From contig NW_003101676.1 in assembly GCF_000003855.2 (NCBI RefSeq), forward strand, positions 2,428,796-2,492,795: DNA of 64,000 nucleotides, in the 5' to 3' direction. Below, one piece after another: positions 31,672-42,768 of this stretch; within the stretch, counting starts at the first letter, position 1; every line of letters begins with the position of its first letter. Made by a program: the position numbers and the translations under genes. Below the pieces are notes generated by a model. That model had not been told where the DNA came from and did not search any database. It saw only the letters and a program-made list of their open reading frames with translations. The DNA comes from Blastomyces gilchristii SLH14081. Its lineage: Eukaryota > Ascomycota > Eurotiomycetes > Onygenales > Ajellomycetaceae.

Positions 31672-34589
31672 AATCATAGCAGGCACACAATGACATCAAT
31701 GAAGAATGCTCAACAGATGAGAAGAATAGTGAGAAGAACTTAAACTTCTCACTGATAAGCAATTTATCAAGAAGGCATCAGAGAACTAGACACTTTGACA
31801 CTGAAATGTATGAGAAGAAGATTCATCTGACAGAGTAATATCTGCAGCTAGAGATTAAATGAATATATTTTCTGTTCTTTATAAAGAAAAATCTTGATCA
31901 GACAGTTATAAAAATAACTAAAATTAATGATAAAATATTGTATACATTCTTATTCAGCAGAATAACAATGCTGAACACAGTTAAGACCTGGAAATCAAGG
32001 TCATTAAAGAAAATGAAGACAAGTATTTAGATTTAGTAAAATAGTAACTTTTCAGTGAGATATAACAAATTCTTGATAAAAGATTATAAATCTCTGATGA
32101 GAATTTAGCAGAGAATCTTAGAAAAATCTAAACTTTTATGATCAAGTTAACTAACTTAATTTCAATATAGAATCATGTTCAACAGAAAAAGATAAAGAGC
32201 AGGACAAGTTCAGAGATAATCAGCTTGTATAATTGTTATAAAGAAACAATCATCTTTAATTACTTTTATAAGTTATTCACTGCTGAAAAGTTCTTTCTGA
32301 TTTTTTATTAAGTGTAGAGAGTTATTGACTTTGACTGATTCTCTGAGTGAGAATAATGATATATGAAATATAAATTAGCATAATTCAAATTGTTCTGAAA
32401 ACTAGAAACTGATTTCAAAAATAGAGATATATGTCAATCTGACAACTCAGGTCAAAATATTTAATAATACTGATATGAATGAAAATTTCACTGCAGTTAT
32501 AATGCAATGATAAAATATTCTGACATTTTGAGATCTGATAAGTGATGTTTCTGAATATCAGAAAATTGTCAGAGATGACTTTACAGAGACAATTCAGAAT
32601 ACTCTGACAGTTAAAAAGAGATGTACAGTGAAAGATGTGTGAAAGAAGATATGAAAAAAGATTAAATTTTCAGAGATACTTTCAGCAAAAGACAGATGAT
32701 GTAGAGATTTCTGATACAATCTATTTCTATTTTAATATATTTAGTTTTCTATGTATTTTATATATAAATTAGTTAATATATACTTTATCATATATCATTA
32801 GAATACACCTGTCTTGATATTCACTGATAAAAGTTATCATATCATCTATCTTGCATTTGATTATAGTTATAGTCACAGCAGAATCATCAATTTCACTGTA
32901 CTAGAAAATCTTCTTATTCATCTTGAATTCTGTAGATATATTTCTGACAGTGCATTGAACACTTGTTTCTAGTTAATAGAAATGATTTTATATTCAAAAT
33001 AGCTGTAATTCAATTAATGATAGCCTGTGTAAAAAGTATTAAGATATGAATAGAATTCATCAGATATGCTGATTACACTCAGAGATGAAATATGAAAGTA
33101 TTTACATTCATTACATGATAATCTGCAAAGATGAATTAACAATATATATAAAGACTTATATTTTTCTTTTTCTTCTTTTCTTCTTTCTTCTTCTTGCAAT
33201 AATAATACACTGCAAAGATTATTCTCAGCTCACTCAGCTCACTCTGTTCTTCTTCATTTCTCAGTCTGATTAGTATTCTGTCAGTTGTAATAGAAAGCTT
33301 TTAATCAGAAAAGTTCTAATCAAGATATCTTATCTGTATAGTATATCAAAAATATCAGTAATTCATTATATCAGTATTAATCACAGTAACAATAATAACA
33401 GTAGCAGTATTAAAATAATAAGTAATACTCTCAAGCATACTCATACTGCTACTGCAAAGACTCAAGAGAAAAAAGCAAGCAGCTGTCTGAATACTCTGAC
33501 AAAGCAGCTCAGTAAATGAACAATGTATAAGTACTGTATTAAGTATATTTTTTTCTGTCATTTAAATGTCACTTGCAATAAGATGAAGAGAAGCTCAAAG
33601 TCTTATACAAATTGTAATTATAAGAAAAAGAGATGCACAATTATCTCTGAAGAATTAAAAGAATAAGTTAATAATCTGATTTAAATTCATGACTTTTATC
33701 TTTCTGTGTTGAATGATTTTAAGAAAACAATAAAGAAAGCTATGTTGAAATCAGTGAAGAATCTTTTAAAACAGATTAAGAAAGTTAAAACTTACTGATA
33801 AAAAGTGAAAGCTTAATATATGAAGAGTATCACTATTGCTCTGAAAGTCTTAAATATCATCATCAGTGCTGCTGAAAAAGCTAAAATCAAGATTAAGAAA
33901 ATCAAGTTGAATATTGAAAGAGTGAAATTAGAAATTGAAAAGAAAAAAGTTATCATAGAAAAGAAGAAAATCATGATTAAAAAGATAAAACTTAATATTG
34001 AAACTATCAAGCTTGAAGTATATCATGAGCTTTTGAGAATTATAGTCAGTTATATTGAAGGATAAAAATCAGTGATGAAGAATCTTATAAATTTGATAAA
34101 TAATGTTAATACTGAAGCTAGCTATATTATCATTGAGATGTATAAAATAATGAAGTATGTTCAGAGACTTGCAGATTATCTTGATAAGAATTCAGTTATA
34201 GTCAGTGACAGTAGCAGTAGTAATAAGAAATTTGATAACAGTGATAATTCTCTTTTCACTTCTCTTACTGACATCTCTGCTACTATTATTGATTCTTCTC
34301 TCTCTTTCTTCTCTGATCTTCCAACTTCAGTTGATTCTCTGACTATAAGCAGCACTGAAACTCTTAACATTCTCAGTGAAAAAGTAAGTTAGAATCAGTG
34401 AAATGATTCTCAGATTTATACAGAAGTTGATAATAATATATATAGATGAATAAACACACAGCTTCTGATTTCTCTAAAATCCTCTCTTTCAAACAGTGAA
34501 TAATCATTGATACTGGTTCTTCATAAACTTCAATATCAATTTGCAAGTTCTCTGAAATAAATGTTGATGTTGAATATGACAGGAAATGA
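31672..34589. other. AT-rich decayed DNA with two adjacent Lys/Ile-rich frames
   Basis: Mostly unrecognised. On the plus strand two neighbouring frames, 33,820-34,065 (81 codons, strongly Lys/Ile/Glu with coiled-coil character) and 34,072-34,392 (106 codons, Ser/Asp-rich second half), are separated only by a stop and a few codons and may be one protein of the element whose end is at 34,889. No family is recognised. The region from 31,672 to 33,800 holds only short frames. Confidence 0.35.
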
Positions 34590-34889
34590 TGACAATGATA
34601 TAGAGATGATTCAGAGAATTCAGGAGAAATTACAGAGAGATGTGACAGATTTTCAATAGAGAACAATTTCAGTGAATGAAACATTTTTTAGAATTAGTGA
34701 TTATGTAGATAGGAATCAGTGATATTATTAATATAATGATGATTTTGTTCTGTTCATAACTCATTTACAGTGATTCCACAGCTAATCCACCATTATATTA
34801 TATTTTACGGTTCGGCGACGGTGTCGGCGACTGACACGGCGGAACAACCATAACCCGGTCGTATAATAAGCCTACGTTTTTCCGGTATG
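34590..34889 (-). mobile_element. End of an unknown element at left edge of gene island
   Basis: Read on the minus strand from 34,889: CATACCGGAAAAACGTAGG, then about 75 bp of CpG-rich sequence, then AT-rich DNA containing GAATCACTGTAAATGAG. The same series, more mutated, starts at 53,068 on the plus strand and stays alignable for about 260-300 bp. The two copies therefore point away from the gene island in opposite directions. The element class is unknown because the other end is not identified. Confidence 0.6.
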
Positions 34890-35175
34890 GAGGGAGTAGG
34901 AGTAGTTATAGAGTGAAGCTTGAATGATTGAGATATCAAAAGAAGAGGGTAACAGTGCACTGACTTATTGAACACTAAATACATACATAATTAAGTAGAG
35001 AAGTATTGGGAAAAAAAATAAAAAAATGAATAGCCTGCTGTTCCAAGTACTCATATTCAACACTCATAAATCCCCAAAAATATTTTCCCTATCCAAAAAA
35101 TATCAAAAAATATCAAAAATGTCAACTATGTCCGTAACTTAGCTCTAATTCAACGAGAATTATCAACAAAATCAT

Positions 35176-36014
35176 CTACTTCCCTCTCTCTTTCTTTTTA
35201 CCCTCTCTCACGTCCCCCTCATCCTCCGTAAACCTCAAACTGATGCTGTTGACACAATGCCTCTCATCCGTTGGCGTCGGATATCCCTCTCCCTTGAAAA
35301 CATGTCCCAAGTGACCTCCACAGTTGGAGCACATAATTTCTGTCCGATCCATGCCAAAAGACTTATCTTCCGTACGCACCACGGCGCCCGGGATCGAGTC
35401 AAAGTACGCTGGCCAGCCGCAGCCGGACGCGAACTTGTGGGAGGCCTTGTAGAGCGGAGCGTTGCAGCCAGCGCATCTGTAGACGCCTGACGAAGGGGAA
35501 TGTTTGTTGTATTTACCGCTGCCGGGGGGCTCTGTGCCTTTGTTGCGGAGGATGCGGAACTGTTCTGGGCGGTGCGGAAGAAAAAAGGTTAGCGCGGTTG
35601 GTTCACATAAATATATATCAGGTGGGAGCGTGGAATAGCAGAGTTCGAAGGGATGGGGAAGAGAGTATTTTTGAGTATCTCATGGCGCTATGTGTACTTA
35701 CCCTGGGTCAAAACCGCCTGCCATTCTTTATCCGTTCTTTTATCGGGGAACTCCATTTTCTTCTTGTTCTGGGTGGATGAACTGAAAGCAGAGAAGAAGG
35801 AAATCGTTGGCATCCAGCCGATTAGGACGGTTTTGTGACCAGCTAGTGATGGAGGACCTCCACGCGCAAAGCAGGGAAGACAGAGTCGGAGTTGAGTTGA
35901 GTTAGAAGCGAGCTGTCGGGATATATGAGAAATGTGGAGAGGACGTCTTTGGAGATGGAAACGGAGATGTTGAGGCGAGAAGCGCATGAGCGGGAAGTGA
36001 TACGTACTAATCAC
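35176..36014 (-). CDS. msrB: Methionine-R-sulfoxide reductase B, probably mitochondrial
   Basis: Reduces methionine-R-sulfoxide in proteins back to methionine. Exon 1 runs from ATG 36,014 (or Met at 35,987) to 35,702 and exon 2 from 35,564 to the stop at 35,176. The 137-bp intron has GTAAGT and CAG ends and splits the Glu codon of TQEQFRI. Zinc-binding CxxC pairs are visible as CAGC and [14 protein letters not shown] and [12 protein letters not shown] are family signatures, and [11 protein letters not shown] holds the catalytic Cys. The catalytic domain starts at about residue 87 ([12 protein letters not shown]). The preceding Arg-rich, acid-poor segment looks like a mitochondrial presequence; an internal start at 35,756 would give a cytosolic form. 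The stop lies about 290 bp from the transposon boundary. Confidence 0.9.
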
Positions 36015-36609
36015 GAAAGGGTCGTTTACAGCGTATAGGGTGCTGCTAGAAATATAGGGAATGATGCCAGCGCTAAGTGGAGCATAGAGTTGGCGGCAGA
36101 CGCATAAGCATAAGGATGAAAGTATAATAAATAACTAAGCGTTCCGTGGTGTAGAGTGTGCTGGGTCTGTAGTCTCATTCCACTCCATAATGATGATTCC
36201 AAAAATGTTCCTGCAACTATGACCTCATATATCTAAAATTTGACCCCATCTCATCTGCGGGGCAACTCGGTTGAGGGATCTCTTGTGAAAACAAATGATC
36301 AATCCAATATGCATTTCTCTAAATATAAATACTCAATGAGTAGTAATCGAGTAGCCAGATACATGTATATATGGAAAATTTTGAATTTTAAATATTAGCT
36401 TGTTATAATCTGTCATTGAGGGGTCATTAAATAGCACAAGTCTTGGTAATATTTACACACATACACCAAACAAACCTGAACTACAAAGTTCCTGGAGCAA
36501 TAAAAGGCGTCTCTTCTATGAGTCTACCCTGTAATCAATGGCAACAAAGAAATAGTAAGTCCCCCAGTAGGAGCAAATATCCCGTCAAAGCCCAACGAGG
36601 AACCCACGC
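36015..36609. other. Intergenic between msrB and the Smr-domain gene
   Basis: About 600 bp, presumably the msrB promoter and the 3' end of the Cue2-like gene. No gene or RNA seen. It becomes AT-rich around 36,300-36,440. Confidence 0.5.
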
Positions 36610-38369
36610 TCACCGGCGCCTAGCCATCCCCATGACCGTCAAGTAGCCCTCACCAACCTCAACCTTCCACCCTTCATTAGCCAAAGCCCGCGCAACCGCC
36701 GGACCCACCCTCGCAGTTCCATTCCGGGAATGGCGACCGAGGCCCGTGATGATGCGATAGCCCTCCTGCACGGGGCCCCAGCCACCAGGGGCATATTTGG
36801 TATCTCCAAGTGAATCCCACCATGCTTCCACCTTTCTCTTCACGATGCTAACAGCATGTTGGACACTTACGCCGTGCAAGTCCAATAATCTGCTATTGGA
36901 CTGAGACTCCACAAGTGCGTCCGCGGCAGCTGCGGCTTCCTTTTTGGCCTTTTCCATATGGTCCCGACCTACTGCGGAGTAGTACCCGGCCGCACCGCCC
37001 ATCAGATGATCCGATTTGGCACGGCGGTAGGCTGAATTGGCCTTGTTGAAAGCGCTGTGGCCTGCGATGATGTGAGAGTCTGCTATCGATCTGCTTGTGA
37101 GGTGGTCGCGGCGAGGCTGCGGTGTCCATGAAGGGGTTTTCTGAGAGTGCGCTGGGGAGTCATCCAGGTTTATAGGGGCTTGTTTTATTTGGACAATTCC
37201 TCTGGCTAGTGGGGGTGGTTTGACGGTTATCATCACGGTTGCAAGCTCGCTTGCTGCTGAGGTTGAGTTCCTGGCTAGTCGAAGCAATCCGGCAAGTTTC
37301 TCGGGGGAAACTTTATGGAACTCTTGCTGGAGTTCTGTTATTTGGGTGATTGTGACTGAATTATTCATCATAGCCTTCGCGTGTTGTTCTGCCTCTGTGG
37401 ATGCAAGAGAGTGCAGTGTGTTTGGGAGGGATGCTCCATTCAGATGGTACGCAGAAGTCACAGAATTAGGCGATAAGTAAGTTCTGGAGCAGATAAAGTC
37501 GACATCTCTTTTACTGTTTTCCCATTTGTTGTCCACCTTGTTGATTTTGTGATGCGTCAGGGCTGATGATGCCCTCATCTGACGTTGCGAAGCCTGCTTT
37601 CCCGATGACTGCTTATTCCTTGTTCTTTTTCGACCTCTTGATTGGATGTTGCTTTCGAATCCATCGATTCCCTTCGGTATTGACACTCTACCCTCCTGGT
37701 CATCCGCGCTTTGGTCTTCAAAAAATGCTAGGTTGAGCAACACATCCATCGAGCGATCAATATCCTCACCGCATTTTCTTAGAGTATGAAGAATCGTGTA
37801 CTGATCAATTGACGGAAACATATCCATCAAATAAGTCATCTTGCCCTCGGCAGTCAAGCCTGCAATTCGAGAAACACGGTTAGAGGGTTGTTCGGTATCG
37901 GTATGATGTCCACTCCACAGTCCACCATAGTGCGAGGGATTCTGGTTTTCCCCCAAGCTAGCTGCCGAGAAGTCCGACTCGAGGCTCGTGAGGTTCGACG
38001 TTAAAGAGTCCAGGGTTGGATGCGATCCATCTTGCTCTGACGCAAGCTCGTCCTGATCCCCTGCGATGTGACCCTGGCCGCTTGTGCCAGAGGGGTCAAA
38101 TGCAGTATTTTCTTGCTCATCAGCGGAAGCCTTCAGGGCGTCTAGCGTGTCGCGCAGTTGCCGAACGGTATCTTCGTCGAGCAGGTTATAATCGCTTGCG
38201 ATAGCCACGAAAAGGGCCGGGTCGAGCGGTGGGCAGTATTCATATTCCAAGCCCTACCGCATCAGGACGTACCATATAGCTGTTAGCAAGATTACCGCTC
38301 AGAGCTCAGGTATGTTATGAGTTTTAAATTACCACGAACTTTCATGAGGCTTTCAACAGGTTCATCCAT
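36610..38369 (-). CDS. CUE/DUF1771/Smr-domain protein, Cue2-like
   Basis: A 546-codon main exon (38,250-36,610) plus a short first exon beginning MDEPVESLMK at 38,369. Near residues 135-180 is a CUE-like ubiquitin-binding helix bundle (MDMFPSIDQYTILHTLRKCG, followed by DIDRSMDVLLNLAFFED). DUF1771 (ANSAYRRAKSDHLMGGAAGY) precedes the C-terminal Smr domain, which has LDLHGVSVQHAV and GLGRHSRNG, the two Smr motifs, and ends nine or so residues after YLTVMGM. Yeast Cue2 and relatives use the Smr domain to cut mRNA at collided ribosomes in no-go decay; the role here follows from that homology. The main exon has no ATG at its start; translation must come from exon 1. The good donor GTAATT would break frame, while GTTCGT nine bases upstream keeps phase, so the first junction is unsettled. 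Confidence 0.8.
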
Positions 38370-39966
38370 CAGGGAAATCGGAGCACTTAGGTCTGGGTGC
38401 TGGTCTATGAAGCAGTGGCATTGCTCTGCGAGAAGTGGAAATAGCAGTAGATTGACGCGGGGCTTGCATGTACCGTAGAAGCAACGACAAGAACAGCGCA
38501 CAATGAATTGAAATATGGTCCTGGGAACACGAACAAATGGAATTATGCGGACTAGTCAGAATGTGTAAAAAATGCAGGCTGAAATGCCGGCTACCATCAA
38601 TGACGAATACTAGGTCATCGCGAGATAGTGATCAATCGAACCAAAGGTAGCCGCTCGCGAAAATAGAAAGCAGTTAGAAATCAGGCCCAAATGATAGGCA
38701 TCCATATGGCTGTTTATTGCTGGCCGTGCTGCGGAACTGATGAACATTATGCCAATTAAATCCAAACCGCAGCCATCGTCATGGAGATAGAAGTCACTTT
38801 TCGACGTCGTGAATCACGACCACCGGCTGACTAATCCAACCCCTCTTGGCCTTATTCCCAACCAACAGTCAACGAACATTCATCTTAGAACATCCAACCA
38901 GTGTCATTGGCGCAGTCAGACAAGGAGTCGACTGCCCAAGGAAGCAAATATCTTCTGCAACCTGAAGAAGGCTGAAGTTGATGCTTTGATCAGCATACAC
39001 TGCCAAGAATAACAGCAATCAACCCATGATAGACTTGGGTGCCCAGCTGCCGTAAGCCAATTTCCCCCCTCTGAAAAGAAGAAGCAAGGAGAACAATTTG
39101 ACCAGCTGACCGTTCGTTGAGCTCTCTCTTCGAATGAGCGGTACGAAAAATACGAGCATCAAAGGAGCATGTGGGTGCGCATTTAATTTCCCGTCCGCCT
39201 ACCAGGCGTGTTGTTGGAACATTCTTCTTGCGCGCGCATCTTCATCGATTGTTTTTTCGTATATTCAATGACATTGCCTGGATCCCGACGATTCCGGCGG
39301 CGGATTAAGAGGAAAAAGAAGCCACACGCTCTCTCTCTCCGGGGTCTTAATCTTAATTCCTTCAGGCAAATGTTGATTTGATACTTTCTTCATAATTTTC
39401 ACTGCTGTAGATCTTCATTATTCTCATGAAATCTACTGGGCAACTGCTCCAATATTTTCTTTTATTATATCTTGGTCCGATATTAGTTGTCAAATGCATA
39501 TTGCATATCTCCACTCTTCTTTTTGGCTATTTTTCTCTAGAATTCAGCAACAAATGGTCGGGCGCAAGTTACAGGTCGCCCTACATATTTGAATCTTCAG
39601 AGAAAGAAATTTCACCTCCTTTTCTTCTTTTATACCTTGGTGTTGTTTTGGTTTTAGCTCCTCAGGTTAAATCCGAGATCTGAAATCTGAAGAAGAAACA
39701 CAGTGTCTAGTTCATACTATGTTGTTGTCTCTTCTCCTTTCATAATTGTACAGGTCTTTTTTTGTTTCTCATAATCAAAAACAAATCTCTATATATACAC
39801 GCACACACACACACACATCTTCACTCTTGAGATCTTCTCCTCTAGTAGTTTATGCACACTGAATCTCTCTGCATCTTGTCATCACACTCATATTCCTTGA
39901 GACATCTGGCAATATCCTATATTCTCTTCCCAACTCTCTGCTGAACCTGAAAGTGTCCAATCAACA
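38370..39966. other. Divergent intergenic region
   Basis: About 1.6 kb between two divergently transcribed genes. No convincing gene; the open frame at 38,809-39,012 has no motif. An alternating TATATATACAC/(AC)n stretch at about 39,790-39,820 lies about 150 bp upstream of the small protein gene and may serve its promoter. Confidence 0.5.
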
Positions 39967-40328
39967 ATGTGCCAGCTCACTATGGTTAACATGAAGCATC
40001 AGTGTGGGCATTCTGTTGACAGCTTTGGATATCTCCTGCAATGCCCCGTGTCTATCTCGAACATGACCACCTCTTGCCAGTCTCCATCGACGAACTGGAG
40101 CTTCGGAATCCGGATCTTGCGTAGCCCTTGCCCTGACTGCCTCGACAAGGGTGGCTGGCAGCAAAGTGCGCTGGGAATTTGGCGACAGGTAACGCACAGT
40201 AAGTTATCTGTCCTAAAAAAAGGAACGGATTTGCATTGACACAGAGAGCCTTGCTTCATCTATAGCAGGCACAGCGGTTTCCGCAGGTTGACTACAATTA
40301 CGGGGTGGAAATATCATCAGTTTTATGA
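39967..40328 (+). CDS. Small Cys-rich protein, unknown function
   Basis: Two-exon model: exon 1 39,967-40,188, intron 40,189-40,265 (GTAACG...TATAG), exon 2 40,266-40,328 ending in TGA, 94 residues. The product starts MCQLTMVNMKHQCGHS and contains CPDCLDKGGW at about residues 55-64, so it has several Cys and His residues that could bind zinc. No signal peptide is evident. The intron is not needed to keep the frame open for the first 90 codons, so an unspliced 90-codon product is an alternative. It resembles in style short MCxxTM-type conserved proteins of filamentous fungi, but I do not recognise a named family. Confidence 0.45.
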
Positions 40329-40680
40329 ATACACCAATAGGCATGTATGAATATCAATTCTCAGATCTGTGTGGACAAAGCTAATCTATTCATCTTCAGG
40401 TGTGAACTTGCTAGTTTTATGTGAAATTCAATCTCAATGAATGCAAATGACAAATGTTCAGTGTTAATATTCATGTTGTTTGAAGAAGTATAAATTTATT
40501 GACTTATGGAATCGGTGTTTTATTTTCTATTTTATTTTCTCATCTTGCTTGATCTTCATCTTTCTTCATTCCTTTAATATCAATTTTCATAGTTTCTCAT
40601 CAGAGCAATTATCTCAGAAGCAAGTGCCTTCTCTCTCTTATTAATAAATTCATCAGCTCCATCACAAACCATCACACACA
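40329..40680. other. AT-rich spacer upstream of kinase-like gene
   Basis: Nothing recognised. Composition is more AT-rich than the rest of the island. Confidence 0.4.
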
Positions 40681-41522
40681 ATGGTACTAAATGAATATAA
40701 ACTCCCCTTCAGGCTCACCAGAGCTGACATCATTAGCTTAGGGTCAGTGAGCATTGTCTTTGCTATTGGGGGTTGCATTGCACTAAAGGCACACATTGCC
40801 CACCAAACATTCCGCTCACCGATGAGCAAATCTAACAATCTGCAGAATCCCTCACCTCCCTCGAGCGTGAGAAGCGCATCTACGATATCCTCAACCACCA
40901 CCCCCACCCCAACACCCTGCAAACAATCCTGCACTGCCCTGGCGGAATTTTCATGCCCCGGATGTCCTGCAACCTCGACCATAGGATGAAAAACGACTCA
41001 AATTCCATCTCAGCACCCTTGCGCCTTCGCTGGGTAAAAGAGCTTGCCAGCGCAGCGGAACACTTAGAAAGCCACGGGTTGGTGCATGGTGACATTCTCC
41101 CCGCCAACACCCTCCTAGATAATAACTTGCATATCAAACCCGCCGACTTCGGCAGCCGCGTCAGCACAGGCGAAGCCTGTCTAGCCTTCATCGTGCCGTG
41201 CCATGATGCCTTTGCGGAGAAAGCCAGCTACACCGCGGAACAATTCACCATCGGCTCATTCATGTACACCGTGTTCATGGGCGTTGAACCAGAGTTTGAG
41301 ATTACTGGCAGGAAGCTGCGGGATGAGAAGTTCCTGGAGACAAGCGGGATACTTGGCGAGGATATCATTGCGAGCTGCTGGCGGAAGGAGTATGTGTCCA
41401 TCGCGACTTTGGCTGGGGAGATTGAAGAGTTGGAGTTGGAGTTGGCGTTGGATGATGAGAGGGATAGCGATGGGTGCGAGATGTGGTTTGTGGCTAGCTC
41501 GAATAGTTCGCGTTCTGTGTAG
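40681..41522 (+). pseudogene. Protein-kinase-like gene, frameshifted
   Basis: The N-lobe-like part reads SIVFAIGGCIALKAHIAHQ in one frame from ATG 40,681. The continuation (IPLTDEQI, stop TAA near 40,834, then SLEREKRIYDILNHH and GGIFMPRMSCNLD) is in another frame. From 40,953 the frame is open to TAG 41,522. The C-lobe has HGLVHGDILPANTLL (catalytic HGD plus Asn) and KPADFGS (metal-binding DFG). The frame change between about 40,800 and 40,810 together with the TAA breaks the gene unless an unrecognised intron removes them; no good splice pair is visible. It resembles the small, divergent kinase-like proteins common in Pezizomycotina. A sequencing error could explain the shift but would not by itself remove the TAA. 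Confidence 0.55.
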
Positions 41523-42768
41523 AGGGTGAGTGGACAGGCTGATGCGGAGGTACTTGAGGAGGGTAGAATTGAGAAGCTGCAGGTTATTTGCTGAGGCTTG
41601 TGCAGTTGTTTAAACACAGTAATTGATGTGATTGATTGTACTATGCTGTTCGTGTATCCTTCTTTCATATTGACTACTTTGTACGCGTTATTAAGGCTGT
41701 TTTTTGCTGGGAGGGTTTGGCGAGTAACGATAAATATGTTGGGCATAGTCCTTCAAGCAAACTTTCCCACGTAACTAACTGCTTTTGATCTTCTCTCTTC
41801 ATCCATTGGATGCTTCATTGTGGGAGACTACTACGTCTACTCCATACTGCACCCATATACGGAGAAGCTACCATTTTCCGCTATGATTGCCTCGGTGAGC
41901 AGATGGAGGGCGACCACCCAGGGGGGATCGTTAAAGTTAGGACAATTGAAATACTATCCATTAACAACCAACGCGTAGAAACGGAACGGGCACCGGGACA
42001 GAACTGGGTGGCTAATTGAGGCCACAATCCAGCTTCCTGCGCCCAACAACTCCCACGCAGAGTTAAAAAACCCTCACAGTTAAAATTGGAATTAGTAGGT
42101 AGATGTTTCATTTGATGAAAAATAATCCTCGATCACATCTATTATGTGTTTATTCTGCTTGATTGATTGCTTACTTTCATCAATCGCTCCTATCAGGGAG
42201 ACACATTACAATAGGAATATCAAGTGTAACATTAAAGGATGTTCATCCCTCCATCCATTTCTAAAAAGAGGCCATGTCTGGAAAATGTCGTTGAAAGTAA
42301 GTGGAACCAAAAAAGAAATGTAAACTGCGCATGGGTTTCACGCTTCTTAACTTTTATCCTCCAAATTCGTGTGCTCATTAGGCAAAAGGAAATAGGACGG
42401 AAAAAAAGGCAGGAAAGCTGAGAGAATAAACCGAAAACAAAATGTCGCAACTCAACATGGAACAGTGAAGCCACCAAATGTAATGTATGCATGATCCCAG
42501 TCTCCGTTTTACGCCGAAATTTCGGCTCGAAATTTAGAGGAGACAAAGACAAAAGGGAGAGAAGAAAGAAATAGGCAGATCCCACACTCGCGTAAAACGC
42601 CTAGCTGAAGTAGGTAATTTTGGGTACTGGCACAAGAACGTAGCAGAACATGGGAAGATGTGCATCCCGGGATAAGGGTAATAGATGACAACTGTAGGTA
42701 TTCTAAAAAATTGTACCTCTTGATTCTGAAGTGACGAAAAATAACGAAGTAGAAGAAAGGGAAAAGAT
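41523..42768. other. Intergenic between kinase-like gene and Rsc9-like gene
   Basis: About 1.25 kb between the ends of two convergent genes. Short frames on both strands have no motifs. Nothing further recognised. Confidence 0.45.

Noticed and set aside
38809..39012. 67-codon frame upstream of the small Cys-rich gene
   Set aside because: No motif, no splice or promoter context; likely chance.
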